Assembly (NCBI RefSeq): GCF_022132145.1
Contig: NZ_JAJISP010000002.1
Coordinates: forward strand, 124,001-188,000
Direction of reading: 5' to 3'
DNA: 64,000 nt
Source: Pseudomonas sp. MMS21 TM103
Lineage (GTDB): Bacteria; Pseudomonadota; Gammaproteobacteria; Pseudomonadales; Pseudomonadaceae
This document shows positions 53,873 through 63,675 of the stretch, piece by piece; position 1 is the first letter of the stretch; the number at the start of each line of letters is the position of its first letter. A model generated the notes under the pieces. It saw only the letters and a program-made list of their open reading frames with translations, was not told where the DNA came from and made no database searches. The translations under genes and the position numbers were made by a program.

Positions 53873-54859
53873 ATGCTAGGTCTCTGGAAAACATGGAAGG
53901 CCCTTGAAGCCAAGGGCATCATGGGCATCAACCGCCGCAATGCGGACTACGTACTGAAGTACAACAAGCGCAACCTCTACCCGATCGTCGATGACAAGAT
54001 CATCACCAAGGAGCGCGCCATTGCCGCCGGCATCGATGTGCCGGAAATGTATGGCGTGATCGAGACCGAAAAAGGCATCGACAAGCTGCGCGATATCATT
54101 GGCGACCGCCCGGACTTCGTGGTCAAGCCCGCACAAGGCGCTGGCGGTGACGGCATCCTGGTCATCGCCGACCGCTTCGAGGACCGCTATCGAACCGTGT
54201 CCGGCAAAATCATCAGCCATGAGGAAATCGAACACCTGATCTCCAGCATCCTCACCGGCCTGTACTCGCTGGGCGGTCACCGTGACCGCGCCCTGATCGA
54301 ATACCGCGTCACTCCCGACCCCATCTTCAAGAGCATCAGCTACGAAGGTGTACCGGACATCCGCATCATCGTGCTGAAGGGCTACCCGGTGATGGCCATG
54401 CTGCGCCTGCCGACCCGCCAGTCTGGCGGCAAGGCCAACCTGCACCAAGGCGCTATCGGTGTAGGCGTGGATCTGGCGACCGGCGTCACCCTGCGCGGCA
54501 CCTGGCTGAACAACAAGATCAGCAAGCACCCGGACACCACCAACTCGGTAGACGGCGTGCAGCTACCTAACTGGGATGGTTTCATGAAGCTGGCCGCCGG
54601 CTGCTATGAACTATGCGGCCTGGGCTATATCGGTGTGGATATGGTCCTCGACCAGGAGAAAGGCCCACTGATCCTCGAGCTCAACGCGCGCCCCGGCCTG
54701 AACATCCAGATCGCCAACGACTGCGGCCTCACTCACCGCGCCCATGCAGTGGAAGCACGCTTGGTCGAACTGGCGAAAAAAGGCATTACCGAGACTCCGG
54801 AGGAACGCATGCGCTTCGCCCAGGAACTGTTTGGCCACGCACCCAAAGCAGAGCCCTGA
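53873..54859 (+). CDS. ATP-grasp alpha-L-glutamate ligase-like protein
   Basis: A 328-residue RimK-related ATP-grasp enzyme. VVKPAQGAGGDGILVI is the flexible ATP loop, RDRALIEYRV and DIRIIVLKGYPV are core strands, and GVDMVLDQEKGPLILELNARPGLNIQIAN holds the magnesium-binding Glu/Asn. It is predicted to ligate glutamate or a similar amino acid to an acceptor in the cytoplasm; the acceptor is unknown. It starts three bases after the preceding stop and ends the operon. Confidence 0.85.
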   Translation: MLGLWKTWKALEAKGIMGINRRNADYVLKYNKRNLYPIVDDKIITKERAIAAGIDVPEMYGVIETEKGIDKLRDIIGDRPDFVVKPAQGAGGDGILVIADRFEDRYRTVSGKIISHEEIEHLISSILTGLYSLGGHRDRALIEYRVTPDPIFKSISYEGVPDIRIIVLKGYPVMAMLRLPTRQSGGKANLHQGAIGVGVDLATGVTLRGTWLNNKISKHPDTTNSVDGVQLPNWDGFMKLAAGCYELCGLGYIGVDMVLDQEKGPLILELNARPGLNIQIANDCGLTHRAHAVEARLVELAKKGITETPEERMRFAQELFGHAPKAEP

Positions 54860-54934
54860 ACCAGACCGCCTAAAGGGCTTTCACGCTACAGCCACTAAGC
54901 CAGGCGGGCGCCCCCAAGAAGCCCGAGAAACCTG

Positions 54935-54971
54935 AAATACCGCTCATTCAAACGAAGTGAGCGGTATTTTT
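54935..54971 (+). terminator. Terminator after the ATP-grasp operon
   Basis: AAATACCGCTCA (54935-54946) pairs perfectly with TGAGCGGTATTT (54957-54968) and is followed by a short T-run. The A-rich left side may let it work in both directions. Confidence 0.85.
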
Positions 54972-55168
54972 GTAACCGGCCCATGGCCGGATTTACAGCC
55001 GCAGACACCGTCTTTCTCCGCAACAAGCATGACGCCGCTATTTCAGTGCAGACCCATGGATAAAGAGGAACCTGGCAACTCTTCCCCGCTCAGCCCCCAG
55101 ACAGAAGCACTAGGATGAATGTTGCCGGCGTTCTACAATCGCCTGCCGCGCGCCTCTGAAAGCCTCGC

Positions 55169-56518
55169 ATGCCTAATTGCCTTGTACACGCCCTGCCCTA
55201 CAGCGCCGATCCGGCCACCTATTTCAGTGTCGTCTGTCACGCACCAGGCGCGGTGCTGTTGGATGCCGGCCGCCCGGCCGCCCAGCGTGGGCGCTATGAC
55301 CTGATCAGCGCCTGGCCAACGGCCGAACTGATCCCGGCGCCTGACGAGCCGGCCAATGACTTCCTGCAACGCCTGCGCGCCAGCCTGGCGACGCTGGGCG
55401 AGGCCAAAGCACCTGACGACTGCCCACTGCCCTTCGTCGGCGGCTTGATTGGCTACCTGGGCTACGATTTCGGCCGGCGGCTGGAAAGCATGCCCGAACA
55501 GGCAAGCGACGACCTGGGCTTAGCCGATGCGCAACTGGGCTTGTATGCCTGGGCCCTGATTACCGACCATCACCTGGGCACCAGCCAGCTGATGTTTCAT
55601 CCAACACTGCCCATTCATCAACAGCAGCGCCTGATCGAGCTGTTCGATGCGCCGCAGGCGCAGGCGCAGGCGCAGGCACCTTTCAAATTGGCGGGGACAT
55701 TCCGGGCAGATATCGATGAACGCGAGTATCGCCATGCCATCGAACGTATCCAGGCCTATATCCAGGCCGGCGACTGCTACCAGGTGAACTTTGCCCAGCG
55801 CTTTCGCAGCCACTACCAAGGCGATCCCTGGACGGCTTATCGCGCCTTGCGCGCTGCCTGCCCGACGCCCTTCGCCGGCTACCTGGCACTGGCGGACAAC
55901 GGCGCGATCATCAGTTTGTCGCCTGAACGCTTCCTGCGCGTCAGCGAAGGTCATGTAGAGACCCGCCCGATCAAGGGCACGCGCCCACGCCACAGCGACC
56001 CCGAGCAGGATGCCGCGCAAGCCGAAGTGCTATTGGGCAGCCCCAAGGATCGTGCCGAGAACCTGATGATCGTCGATCTGCTGCGCAATGACCTCGGCCG
56101 CAGCTGCACAATTGGCTCGGTGCGCGTGCCGGAGCTGTTCGCCTTGGAGAGCTATCCCAACGTGCACCACCTGGTCAGCGCGGTGACGGGCGAACTGGCG
56201 CCAGACAAAGACGCCCTTGACCTGGTCGCCGGCAGCTTCCCCGGCGGCTCGATCACCGGCGCGCCAAAAATCCGCGCCATGCAGATCATCGACGAGCTGG
56301 AACCCACACGCCGCGCACTCTATTGCGGCTCATTGCTGTATCTGGACGTGCGCGGCGAGCTGGACAGCTCGATTGCCATCCGCAGCCTACTGGCCAAAGA
56401 CGGACAGATCAGTTGTTGGGGCGGCGGCGGGATAGTCGCCGACTCCGACTGGCAGGCGGAATACCAGGAGTCCATCACCAAGGTGAAGGTCTTGCTGGAA
56501 ACGCTGGAGGGGATGTAG
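55169..56518 (+). CDS. pabB: Aminodeoxychorismate synthase component I
   Basis: A 449-residue chorismate-utilising enzyme making 4-amino-4-deoxychorismate for folate. Conserved blocks: QAGDCYQVNFAQRF, TRPIKGTRPR, LRNDLGR, GSITGAPKIRAM and CWGGGGIVADSD. It is the stand-alone PabB form, needing a separate glutaminase PabA. A simple hexanucleotide repeat (CAGGCG, nearly four copies from 55655) encodes the linker QAQAQAQA near residue 165, between the N-terminal and catalytic domains. The ATG at 55169 begins the domain. Confidence 0.92.
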   Translation: MPNCLVHALPYSADPATYFSVVCHAPGAVLLDAGRPAAQRGRYDLISAWPTAELIPAPDEPANDFLQRLRASLATLGEAKAPDDCPLPFVGGLIGYLGYDFGRRLESMPEQASDDLGLADAQLGLYAWALITDHHLGTSQLMFHPTLPIHQQQRLIELFDAPQAQAQAQAPFKLAGTFRADIDEREYRHAIERIQAYIQAGDCYQVNFAQRFRSHYQGDPWTAYRALRAACPTPFAGYLALADNGAIISLSPERFLRVSEGHVETRPIKGTRPRHSDPEQDAAQAEVLLGSPKDRAENLMIVDLLRNDLGRSCTIGSVRVPELFALESYPNVHHLVSAVTGELAPDKDALDLVAGSFPGGSITGAPKIRAMQIIDELEPTRRALYCGSLLYLDVRGELDSSIAIRSLLAKDGQISCWGGGGIVADSDWQAEYQESITKVKVLLETLEGM

Positions 56519-56594
56519 CGGCAAGCTGCAAGCGAGTCTTGATACGAATTGACGACCGTCATCCGCTTTCACCCTACGCTTGCAGCTTGCCGCT
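56517..56594. repeat. Perfect 18-bp inverted repeat between pabB and thrH
   Basis: AGCGGCAAGCTGCAAGCG (56517-56534) and its exact complement (56577-56594) flank 42 bases. The left arm begins inside the pabB stop codon; the right arm ends four bases before the thrH stop. The sequence type (GCAAGCTGCAAGC) resembles dispersed extragenic repeats of pseudomonads. With convergent genes either side it may end both transcripts. Confidence 0.75.
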
Positions 56595-56598
56595 GCAG

Positions 56599-57216
56599 TT
56601 ACAAGCTCAGGTCGCGATTGGACGCCTTGATGAACTCGCGCTTGAGGTCGTCAAAGGTGTGCACCGCCGGGAACTGCGGAAATTCGCGAATCACGTTTTC
56701 CGGCGCATGGAACAGGATGCCCGCATGGGCCTCGCTGAGCATGGTGGTGTCGTTGTACGAGTCGCCTGCGGCGACTACTCGGTAGTAGAGACTCTTGAGC
56801 GCAATCACCGACTGACGTTTGGGATCCTTCTGGCGCAACTGGTAGCTGACCACGCGACCATTCTCGTCGGTCACCAGCTTGTGGCACAGCAGCGTCGGGA
56901 AACCCAGTTGGCGCATCAGCGGCTGGGAGAACTCATAGAAGGTGTCCGAGAGAATCACCACCTGAAAGCGCTCACGTAGCCAATCGACGAACTCCACCGC
57001 GCCGTCCAACGGCTTGAGGGTGGCGATGACTTGCTGGATGTCGTTCAGCTTCAGGCCATGCTCATCGAGAATGCGCAGGCGCTGCTGCATCAGCACGTCG
57101 TAATCCGGAATATCCCGGGTGGTCGCTTTCAGCGATTCAATGCCGGTTTTTTCCGCGAAGGCGATCCAGATCTCCGGGACCAGAACACCTTCCAGGTCGA
57201 GACAAGCGATTTCCAC
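56599..57216 (-). CDS. thrH: Phosphoserine phosphatase / homoserine kinase ThrH
   Basis: A 205-residue HAD-family protein. The first motif is DLEGVLVPE (nucleophile Asp with Glu as the second acidic residue, a ThrH trait), motif II is VVILSDTFYEF, and motif III/IV is AAGDSYNDTTML. In P. aeruginosa ThrH dephosphorylates phosphoserine and can transfer the phosphate to homoserine. GGAGTGTCCCGTGG upstream gives the start at 57216. It is convergent with pabB. Confidence 0.9.
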   Translation of the reverse strand: MEIACLDLEGVLVPEIWIAFAEKTGIESLKATTRDIPDYDVLMQQRLRILDEHGLKLNDIQQVIATLKPLDGAVEFVDWLRERFQVVILSDTFYEFSQPLMRQLGFPTLLCHKLVTDENGRVVSYQLRQKDPKRQSVIALKSLYYRVVAAGDSYNDTTMLSEAHAGILFHAPENVIREFPQFPAVHTFDDLKREFIKASNRDLSL

Positions 57217-57448
57217 GGGACACTCCTAGATTGAGCTTGAAAGAAGGCGGCACTCTAGCGGCTCGCTGGAGGCTGCGCAACGCAAGGCTTATACCCAAAC
57301 CTAACGGACACCCTTGCACTTGGTTATTTAGCGGTATAACGCCTATTTGCTACCATCGGCGCACAGAGCGTCCCGAGGGCGCAAATATGCCAGGCACAGC
57401 AGCCTGGCGGCATCCTCCTAGCGCCACCCCAACCAGGAATCCAGCCCG

Positions 57449-58183
57449 ATGAGCCACCCATTCGATGTAGCCGAACTGGCCGCAACCTACGCCAACAAAT
57501 CCCCCCAGGACATTCTCAAACTTGCCTTCGAACACTTTGGCGATGAACTGTGGCTGTCCTTCAGCGGCGCCGAGGACGTGGTGCTGGTGGACATGGCCTG
57601 GAAACTGAACAACAACGTCAAGGTTTTCAGCCTCGACACCGGCCGCCTGCACCCGGAGACCTACCGCTTCATCGAGCAGGTGCGTGAGCACTATGGCATT
57701 GCCATCGAAGTACTCTCCCCCGACGCGGCGGCACTAGAGGCACTGGTCAAGGAAAAAGGCCTGTTCAGCTTCTACAAGGACGGCCACGGCGAATGCTGCG
57801 GCATTCGCAAGACCGCCCCGCTGCGGCGCAAGCTCGCCACGGTCAAGGCCTGGGCTACCGGCCAGCGCCGCGACCAGAGCCCCGGTACCCGCAGCCAGGT
57901 CGCGGTGGTGGAAATCGACACGGCCTTCTCCACTCCGGAAAATACCCTGTACAAGTTCAACCCACTGGCACAGATGAGCAGCGAAGACATCTGGGCCTAT
58001 ATCCGCATGCTGGAAATCCCCTACAACAGCCTGCATGAGCGCGGCTTCATCAGCATCGGCTGCGAGCCGTGCACCCGCCCGGTACTGCCCAACCAGCACG
58101 AGCGCGAAGGCCGCTGGTGGTGGGAGGAAGCCACGCAGAAGGAGTGCGGCTTGCACGCCGGCAACCTGATCGCAAAGAATTGA
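57449..58183 (+). CDS. cysH: Adenylylsulfate (APS) reductase
   Basis: A 244-residue sulfonucleotide reductase. [15 protein letters not shown] is the P-loop-like nucleotide site. The [4Fe-4S] cysteines are present as [12 protein letters not shown] and GCEPCTRPV, which marks an APS reductase rather than a PAPS reductase. The catalytic cysteine is in KECGLHAG near the C-terminus. It converts APS to sulfite with thioredoxin. It starts about 230 bases after the thrH gene, divergent from it; its usual activator CysB is encoded on the other side of a shared terminator. Confidence 0.93.
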   Translation: MSHPFDVAELAATYANKSPQDILKLAFEHFGDELWLSFSGAEDVVLVDMAWKLNNNVKVFSLDTGRLHPETYRFIEQVREHYGIAIEVLSPDAAALEALVKEKGLFSFYKDGHGECCGIRKTAPLRRKLATVKAWATGQRRDQSPGTRSQVAVVEIDTAFSTPENTLYKFNPLAQMSSEDIWAYIRMLEIPYNSLHERGFISIGCEPCTRPVLPNQHEREGRWWWEEATQKECGLHAGNLIAKN

Positions 58184-58199
58184 CGCACTGATCAACAAG

Positions 58200-58227
58200 A
58201 AAAACCCGGCACGTGACCGGGTTTTTT
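58200..58227 (+). terminator. Bidirectional terminator between cysH and cysB
   Basis: AAAACCCGG (58201-58209) pairs with CCGGGTTTT (58217-58225), with A and T tracts on the two sides. It serves the convergent genes cysH and cysB. Confidence 0.85.
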
Positions 58228-58243
58228 CTTGCTTTCAAGCCAC

Positions 58244-59227
<984 letters not shown>

Positions 59228-59348
59228 TCAAAGCAGATAAAAGCCGGCCACAGGACGGCTGCGCTATATAACCATATATATGGTTTAACCATTAAATCTA
59301 GACGATTAATTTAACTTTGCTGATTATTCGCCACCGTAAACAACCGCC

Positions 59349-59849
59349 TCATGCCTCACCCCGGGCTCGATGCTGCAGCATTGGAACCAGATACACGGGA
59401 ACTTCGGACAACTGCACCAGCCGCGCAGCAGTGCGCCCCAAGGGGATATCCGAACAGGCACCATGACTGTGACTGCCGACGACCAGCATATCCACCCCCC
59501 GTTTCTGCGCCTCCTCGAGAATCACCAAGGGCGGATCGCCCTGCACCACCTGCACCGAACGGATCACTTCGAGTTCATGCTGGGACTCGCCGAGCTCATC
59601 ACGAAAACCCTCCAGCACCCGCTGCTCGATACTCGCCATCACCGTACTGAGGCCTTTAGAGCGCAGTTCCTTGAGCCGCTCTTCATCCAGGTAGGTTTGC
59701 AACACCGACTCGGCAAACAACCCCATAGGCTCAACGGCATGCACCACATGCAGGCTGGCATTGAAAGCGCGAGTCAGCGCCAAGGCATGCTGCAATACAT
59801 AGGGCGCATAAAGACCAAGATCGGTGGCATAGAGAATCGAGCGAATCAT
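59349..59849 (-). CDS. Universal stress protein family
   Basis: A 166-residue UspA-fold protein. The beta strand ILYATDLGLY, the conserved aspartate of ATD, DMLVVGSHSHGACSDIPLG and the C-terminal PVYLVPM follow the family pattern. The ATP-binding motif G-2x-G-9x-G(S/T) is present in modified form (GSHSHG...LGRTA), so nucleotide binding is possible but uncertain. It is a single gene. Confidence 0.85.
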   Translation of the reverse strand: MIRSILYATDLGLYAPYVLQHALALTRAFNASLHVVHAVEPMGLFAESVLQTYLDEERLKELRSKGLSTVMASIEQRVLEGFRDELGESQHELEVIRSVQVVQGDPPLVILEEAQKRGVDMLVVGSHSHGACSDIPLGRTAARLVQLSEVPVYLVPMLQHRARGEA

Positions 59850-60027
59850 GCGGTCTCCTAGACTGCCTACGTCTGGCAGGCCTCTCTTGAGCTTAGCAGT
59901 GTCATCTGCAAGTCAACAAAACTGCGGTCATTCAGGACGAATGGTTATATGCACAGAATCTGCACCCCGCTGGATGCGACGTGCAGATCCCAGCCCTGGC
60001 AATAGAAAAGACCAAGATCGGGAGATT

Positions 60028-60933
60028 CTAGAGCTGCGGCTCGTTACTCACGCCATGCGGTACATGCCCGGTAGCAACGACCTCGCGGGCTTTCTCGCAG
60101 TGCCCCGCCTGGTCGTCGAAGAATACGTCGGCACCGAAGGTCTCGAGGATCGCCGCCTTCTCCAGCCCGCCCAGGAAGAACGACTCATCCAGGCGAATAT
60201 TCCACTCGCGCAAGGTGCGGATCACCCGCTCGTGGGCCGGTGCCGAGCGGGCAGTGACCAAGGCCGTACGAATCGGGCAGGCCTCCTCGGGAAACTCCTG
60301 CTGCAGGAGGTGCAGCGCCGCCAGGAAGGGCTTGAAGGGCCCCCCGCCAAGCAACTCGCGAGCCGACTCGCGCTCGTGACTCTGGAAGGCTTCCAGGCCG
60401 CCCTGCTGATAGACCCGCTCGGACTCGTCAGAAAACAGCACGGCATCGCCGTCGAAAGCGATACGCAGCTCGTTGCTGGCGGCCCGCCGTGCCCCACCAG
60501 AGAGAATAGTGGCTGCACCAAACCCCGAGCGCAGGGCGCTGCGTACATCTTCGGCGTGAGTGGAGAGAAACAGGTGGCAGCCGAATGCCGCCAGATAGGG
60601 ATCAGGGCTGCGCCCACCGACAAAAGCCGCACGCGAGATGCCAAGGCCATAGTGCTGGATCGAGTTGAATGCGCGCAATCCGGTATCAGCACTGTTGCGC
60701 GATACCAGAATCACTTCCACCCGCGCCTGACCCAGCGTCGTGTTCAATCCCAGCAGCTTCTCGACCAAGGGAAACGCGTCGCCAGGCATGAGAATTTCGT
60801 CCTCATGCTCGATCTGGTAGCGACGATAGGCTTCGACCCCTTCCCCCTCATACACGCGATGACTCTCACGCAGGTCGAACAGTGCCCGTGAGGAAATCGC
60901 CAGCACCAGCTTGTCGCCCATTCCCTTGCTCAT
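60028..60933 (-). CDS. Cytosolic 5'-nucleotidase-like protein
   Basis: A 301-residue protein of the 5'-nucleotidase (cN-I-like, PF06189) family. LAISSRALFDLRESH, VEVILVSRNSADTGLRAFNS, RIAFDGDAVLFSDESE and FFDDQAGHCEKA are conserved HAD-type segments with aspartates for catalysis. It probably dephosphorylates nucleoside monophosphates. The start at 60933 (MSKGMGDK) has CCGAGG upstream; the longer frame reads into the intergenic region. Confidence 0.88.
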   Translation of the reverse strand: MSKGMGDKLVLAISSRALFDLRESHRVYEGEGVEAYRRYQIEHEDEILMPGDAFPLVEKLLGLNTTLGQARVEVILVSRNSADTGLRAFNSIQHYGLGISRAAFVGGRSPDPYLAAFGCHLFLSTHAEDVRSALRSGFGAATILSGGARRAASNELRIAFDGDAVLFSDESERVYQQGGLEAFQSHERESARELLGGGPFKPFLAALHLLQQEFPEEACPIRTALVTARSAPAHERVIRTLREWNIRLDESFFLGGLEKAAILETFGADVFFDDQAGHCEKAREVVATGHVPHGVSNEPQL

Positions 60934-61468
60934 GCTTACCTCGGTGTCTGTGAAAAATGTTCGATTGCAAGGCCGCTTCACGCAAGGCCGGAGGCGGCAG
61001 TCTTCTTGCCAGCCCTCAATCCTGCTGGTTACGCCGCTCGAAAAAAACAATGACTGATAAAAAGCGCGCATACGCGGCAACTTGCAACCCGCCTGTTCAG
61101 CGGCGTGGCGTAAATTGCCTGCAATTCCATTGACCCTGGTTGGACTAAATCGTGAGACATGCTCGGCAGGTAATCGGGCATACGATCAATCGCGACCAAC
61201 AGTCTCCCAGGGTATCCCTGCGGCATCTTATGCTCACTGGCAAGTGTTGCGTCGACGTGTGGCGGCTTCGCTACCGGCACCCGAGGGATCGCCAAAGTAG
61301 TTTAGGTGTGCCCGCCAGCAACGGCTACAGGCTGTACTGGCGAACATAACCGGAGCAGTGATCGGCCGATCAATAAAACAATAATCTGCATCAAAGTCAG
61401 TGCGTTGCAATCCATTCACTATACTAATCACAACGGTGTCAAATTGACGGCATAGGGAGTTGGTTGTC
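60934..61468. promoter_or_regulatory. Divergent intergenic region before the PilZ gene
   Basis: About 535 bases without a convincing gene on either strand. A -10-like TATACT lies at 61420-61425, 44 bases before the PilZ ATG, without a clear -35. Nothing else was recognised. Confidence 0.3.
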
Positions 61469-61885
61469 ATGCGACGTTTTCTGCGTCACCCCAGTGATAT
61501 GCCAGTGGAGTTGGTGCTCCGCAAACAACCCTTTATCCCCAAACAACGCCTGAACAATATCAGCCTCGGCGGAGTGGCGTGCAATTCCAGCTGCGGCTTT
61601 CGTCGTGGCACTGCGATAGAACTGCGCATCCCACTGCTGGGCGAGCAGGCACGCTACCCTGGGGTAGTAGCCTGGTGCCGCACACGGTCCGATGACTACC
61701 TGGTTGGCATCGCCTTTATCGACGAAGACACGTTATTTCGCGCACGCATGGTCGAACAGGTCTGTCAGATCGAACATTACCGCCAGCAACGTGAACTGGA
61801 GCTGGGCAGACATCTGGCGATAGAGAGCATTGCCGAGGAATGGATCGCACATCACGCTGCAGAGTTCGCCGATGCAAGCCTGTAA
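61469..61885 (+). CDS. PilZ-domain c-di-GMP receptor protein
   Basis: A 138-residue single PilZ domain. The c-di-GMP-binding residues are present: RRFLRHP at the N-terminus (RxxxR) and NNISLGGVACNS (NxSxxG). The remainder is the PilZ barrel plus a C-terminal helix (RMVEQVCQIEHYRQQRELEL). It probably acts as a free-standing receptor affecting motility or surface behaviour; the target is unknown. GGGAG lies about ten bases before the ATG. A TTG three codons earlier is a less likely start. Confidence 0.88.
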   Translation: MRRFLRHPSDMPVELVLRKQPFIPKQRLNNISLGGVACNSSCGFRRGTAIELRIPLLGEQARYPGVVAWCRTRSDDYLVGIAFIDEDTLFRARMVEQVCQIEHYRQQRELELGRHLAIESIAEEWIAHHAAEFADASL

Positions 61886-61955
61886 TCCCTGTTTCCTTAC
61901 GTTTAACGGCCTTAGACCCATTGTCTAGCCCGCCCGTAACGCGCTAAGGTTCTGT

Positions 61956-62000
61956 ATCCCCGCTGTGCTCATAAATGGCTGTGCTCCGCCACACGGGGAT
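61956..62000 (+). promoter_or_regulatory. Structured leader before the DAHP synthase gene
   Basis: ATCCCCG (61956-61962) pairs with CGGGGAT (61994-62000). Inside the loop the nine bases GCTGTGCTC occur twice (61962-61970 and 61978-61986). It lies 53 bases upstream of the gene start. It could be an attenuator or an operator for an aromatic amino acid regulator. Confidence 0.4.
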
Positions 62001-62052
62001 CGCTGGCGGCCGGCACCCGTGACCTGACGACCCTGACCTGATGAAAAGCACG

Positions 62053-63129
62053 ATGGCTGACTTACCGATCGATGACCTCAACGTTGCCTCCAACGAAACC
62101 CTGATCACTCCCGATCAGCTAAAGCGCGAAATTCCGCTGACCGATGCCGCACTGCACACTGTCGCCACTGGCCGCCAGGTGATTCGCGACATCCTCGATG
62201 GTAAAGACCATCGCTTGTTTGTCGTGGTTGGCCCCTGCTCGATTCACGATATCAAAGCGGCCCACGAATACGCCGAACGCCTCAAGGCGCTTGCGGCAGA
62301 AGTGTCGGACACCCTGTATCTGGTGATGCGCGTGTACTTTGAAAAGCCGCGTACCACAGTGGGTTGGAAAGGCTTGATCAACGACCCTTACCTGGACGAC
62401 TCATTCAAGATTCAGGACGGTTTGCACATTGGCCGCCAGTTGCTGCTCGACTTGGCGGAAATGGGCCTGCCAACCGCTACCGAGGCACTCGACCCGATCT
62501 CCCCGCAATACTTGCAGGACCTGATCAGCTGGTCGGCCATCGGCGCACGCACCACAGAATCGCAAACTCACCGCGAAATGGCCTCTGGCTTATCCTCGGC
62601 AGTTGGCTTCAAGAACGGCACCGACGGCGGCCTGACCGTAGCGATCAACGCGCTGCAATCGGTTTCCAGCCCGCATCGCTTCCTCGGCATCAACCAGGAA
62701 GGTGGCGTGTCCATCGTCACCACCAAGGGTAATGCCTACGGTCATGTGGTGTTGCGCGGCGGCAACGGCAAGCCGAACTACGATTCGGTCAGTGTGGCCG
62801 TTTGCGAGCAGGAACTGACCAAGGCCGGTATTCGCCCGAATATCATGGTCGACTGCAGCCATGCCAACTCGAACAAGGATCCGGCGCTGCAACCTTTGGT
62901 GATGGACAACGTTGCCAACCAGATCCTCGAAGGCAATCAATCGATCGTTGGCTTGATGGTCGAGAGTCATCTGGGCTGGGGCAGCCAATCTATCCCGAAA
63001 GAGCTCGATGAACTCAAGTACGGCGTGTCCGTCACTGACGCCTGCATCGACTGGGATACCACTGAAAAAACATTGCTCAGCATGCATGCCAAACTCAAGG
63101 ATGTACTGCCTAAGCGCCACCGCGGCTAA
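62053..63129 (+). CDS. aroF: 3-deoxy-7-phosphoheptulonate (DAHP) synthase
   Basis: A 358-residue type I DAHP synthase, first enzyme of the shikimate pathway, condensing PEP and erythrose 4-phosphate. Conserved blocks: VVVGPCSIHDIKAAHEYA, RVYFEKPRTTVGWKG, ATEALDPISPQYL, ARTTESQTHREM, GFKNGTDGG and MVDCSHANSNKDP, with metal and PEP ligands. The start was set at 62053 (MADLPIDDLNVASN), which fits the length I recall for Pseudomonas; an ATG four codons earlier is also possible. The feedback-sensitive amino acid cannot be told from sequence here. Confidence 0.94.
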   Translation: MADLPIDDLNVASNETLITPDQLKREIPLTDAALHTVATGRQVIRDILDGKDHRLFVVVGPCSIHDIKAAHEYAERLKALAAEVSDTLYLVMRVYFEKPRTTVGWKGLINDPYLDDSFKIQDGLHIGRQLLLDLAEMGLPTATEALDPISPQYLQDLISWSAIGARTTESQTHREMASGLSSAVGFKNGTDGGLTVAINALQSVSSPHRFLGINQEGGVSIVTTKGNAYGHVVLRGGNGKPNYDSVSVAVCEQELTKAGIRPNIMVDCSHANSNKDPALQPLVMDNVANQILEGNQSIVGLMVESHLGWGSQSIPKELDELKYGVSVTDACIDWDTTEKTLLSMHAKLKDVLPKRHRG

Positions 63130-63138
63130 ACGCTGCAG

Positions 63139-63175
63139 TTACAAAAACGCCGGGCTATGCCCGGCGTTTTTGTAA
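63139..63175 (+). terminator. Strong bidirectional terminator after DAHP synthase
   Basis: A 17-bp perfect stem (63139-63155 with 63159-63175) around a TAT loop, with A5 on the left and T5 on the right. It also serves the convergent GNAT gene. Confidence 0.9.
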
Positions 63176-63184
63176 GCCTGATCG

Positions 63185-63466
63185 TCAGCCTTTGAGACTA
63201 TGGCGCTGACGGCGCTCCATATAACGTTCGACGTAGGAACACGAAGGAATCACCGTGTAATCCATACGCTCGGCGTACTGCAAGGCATGCTCGGTCAATG
63301 CTGCGGCAATGCCACGACCACGCAGCGGATTCGGTACGAAGGTGCGGTAAATATCCAAGGTCTGCTTGCCCAGATCCATATAGGCCAGGTATGCACGATC
63401 ACCACCCACTGTGGTCTCGAACTGGTGACCCTTAAGGTCATGGTGAATGGACAACGCCTCGCTCAT
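63185..63466 (-). CDS. GNAT-like acetyltransferase (small, YjdJ type)
   Basis: A 93-residue single-domain protein of the N-acetyltransferase (Acetyltransf_CG) type. The acetyl-CoA loop is RTFVPNPLRGRGIAAALTEHAL, followed by the end strand YTVIPSCSYVERYM. The start at 63466 (MSEALSIHH) follows GGAGTTGC; the longer frame has no support. The substrate is unknown. Confidence 0.85.
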   Translation of the reverse strand: MSEALSIHHDLKGHQFETTVGGDRAYLAYMDLGKQTLDIYRTFVPNPLRGRGIAAALTEHALQYAERMDYTVIPSCSYVERYMERRQRHSLKG

Positions 63467-63675
63467 CGCAACTCCTCTGTAAATAACCTGCAAACCATAC
63501 CTGCACCTTAGCGATATTTTCCGATCGAAGCGACCTCGGCATTTCGCCATCATCGCACTTGCAGCCGCAATCGTCGGCATTCATCAGCGCTGCGCCTACC
63601 CAAAGGCATGTTCAGGAAAAGGCGAAGACGTACACGGAAGCCCCGACAGCCCTGGCAATCTTGACCTCGCCTTGC

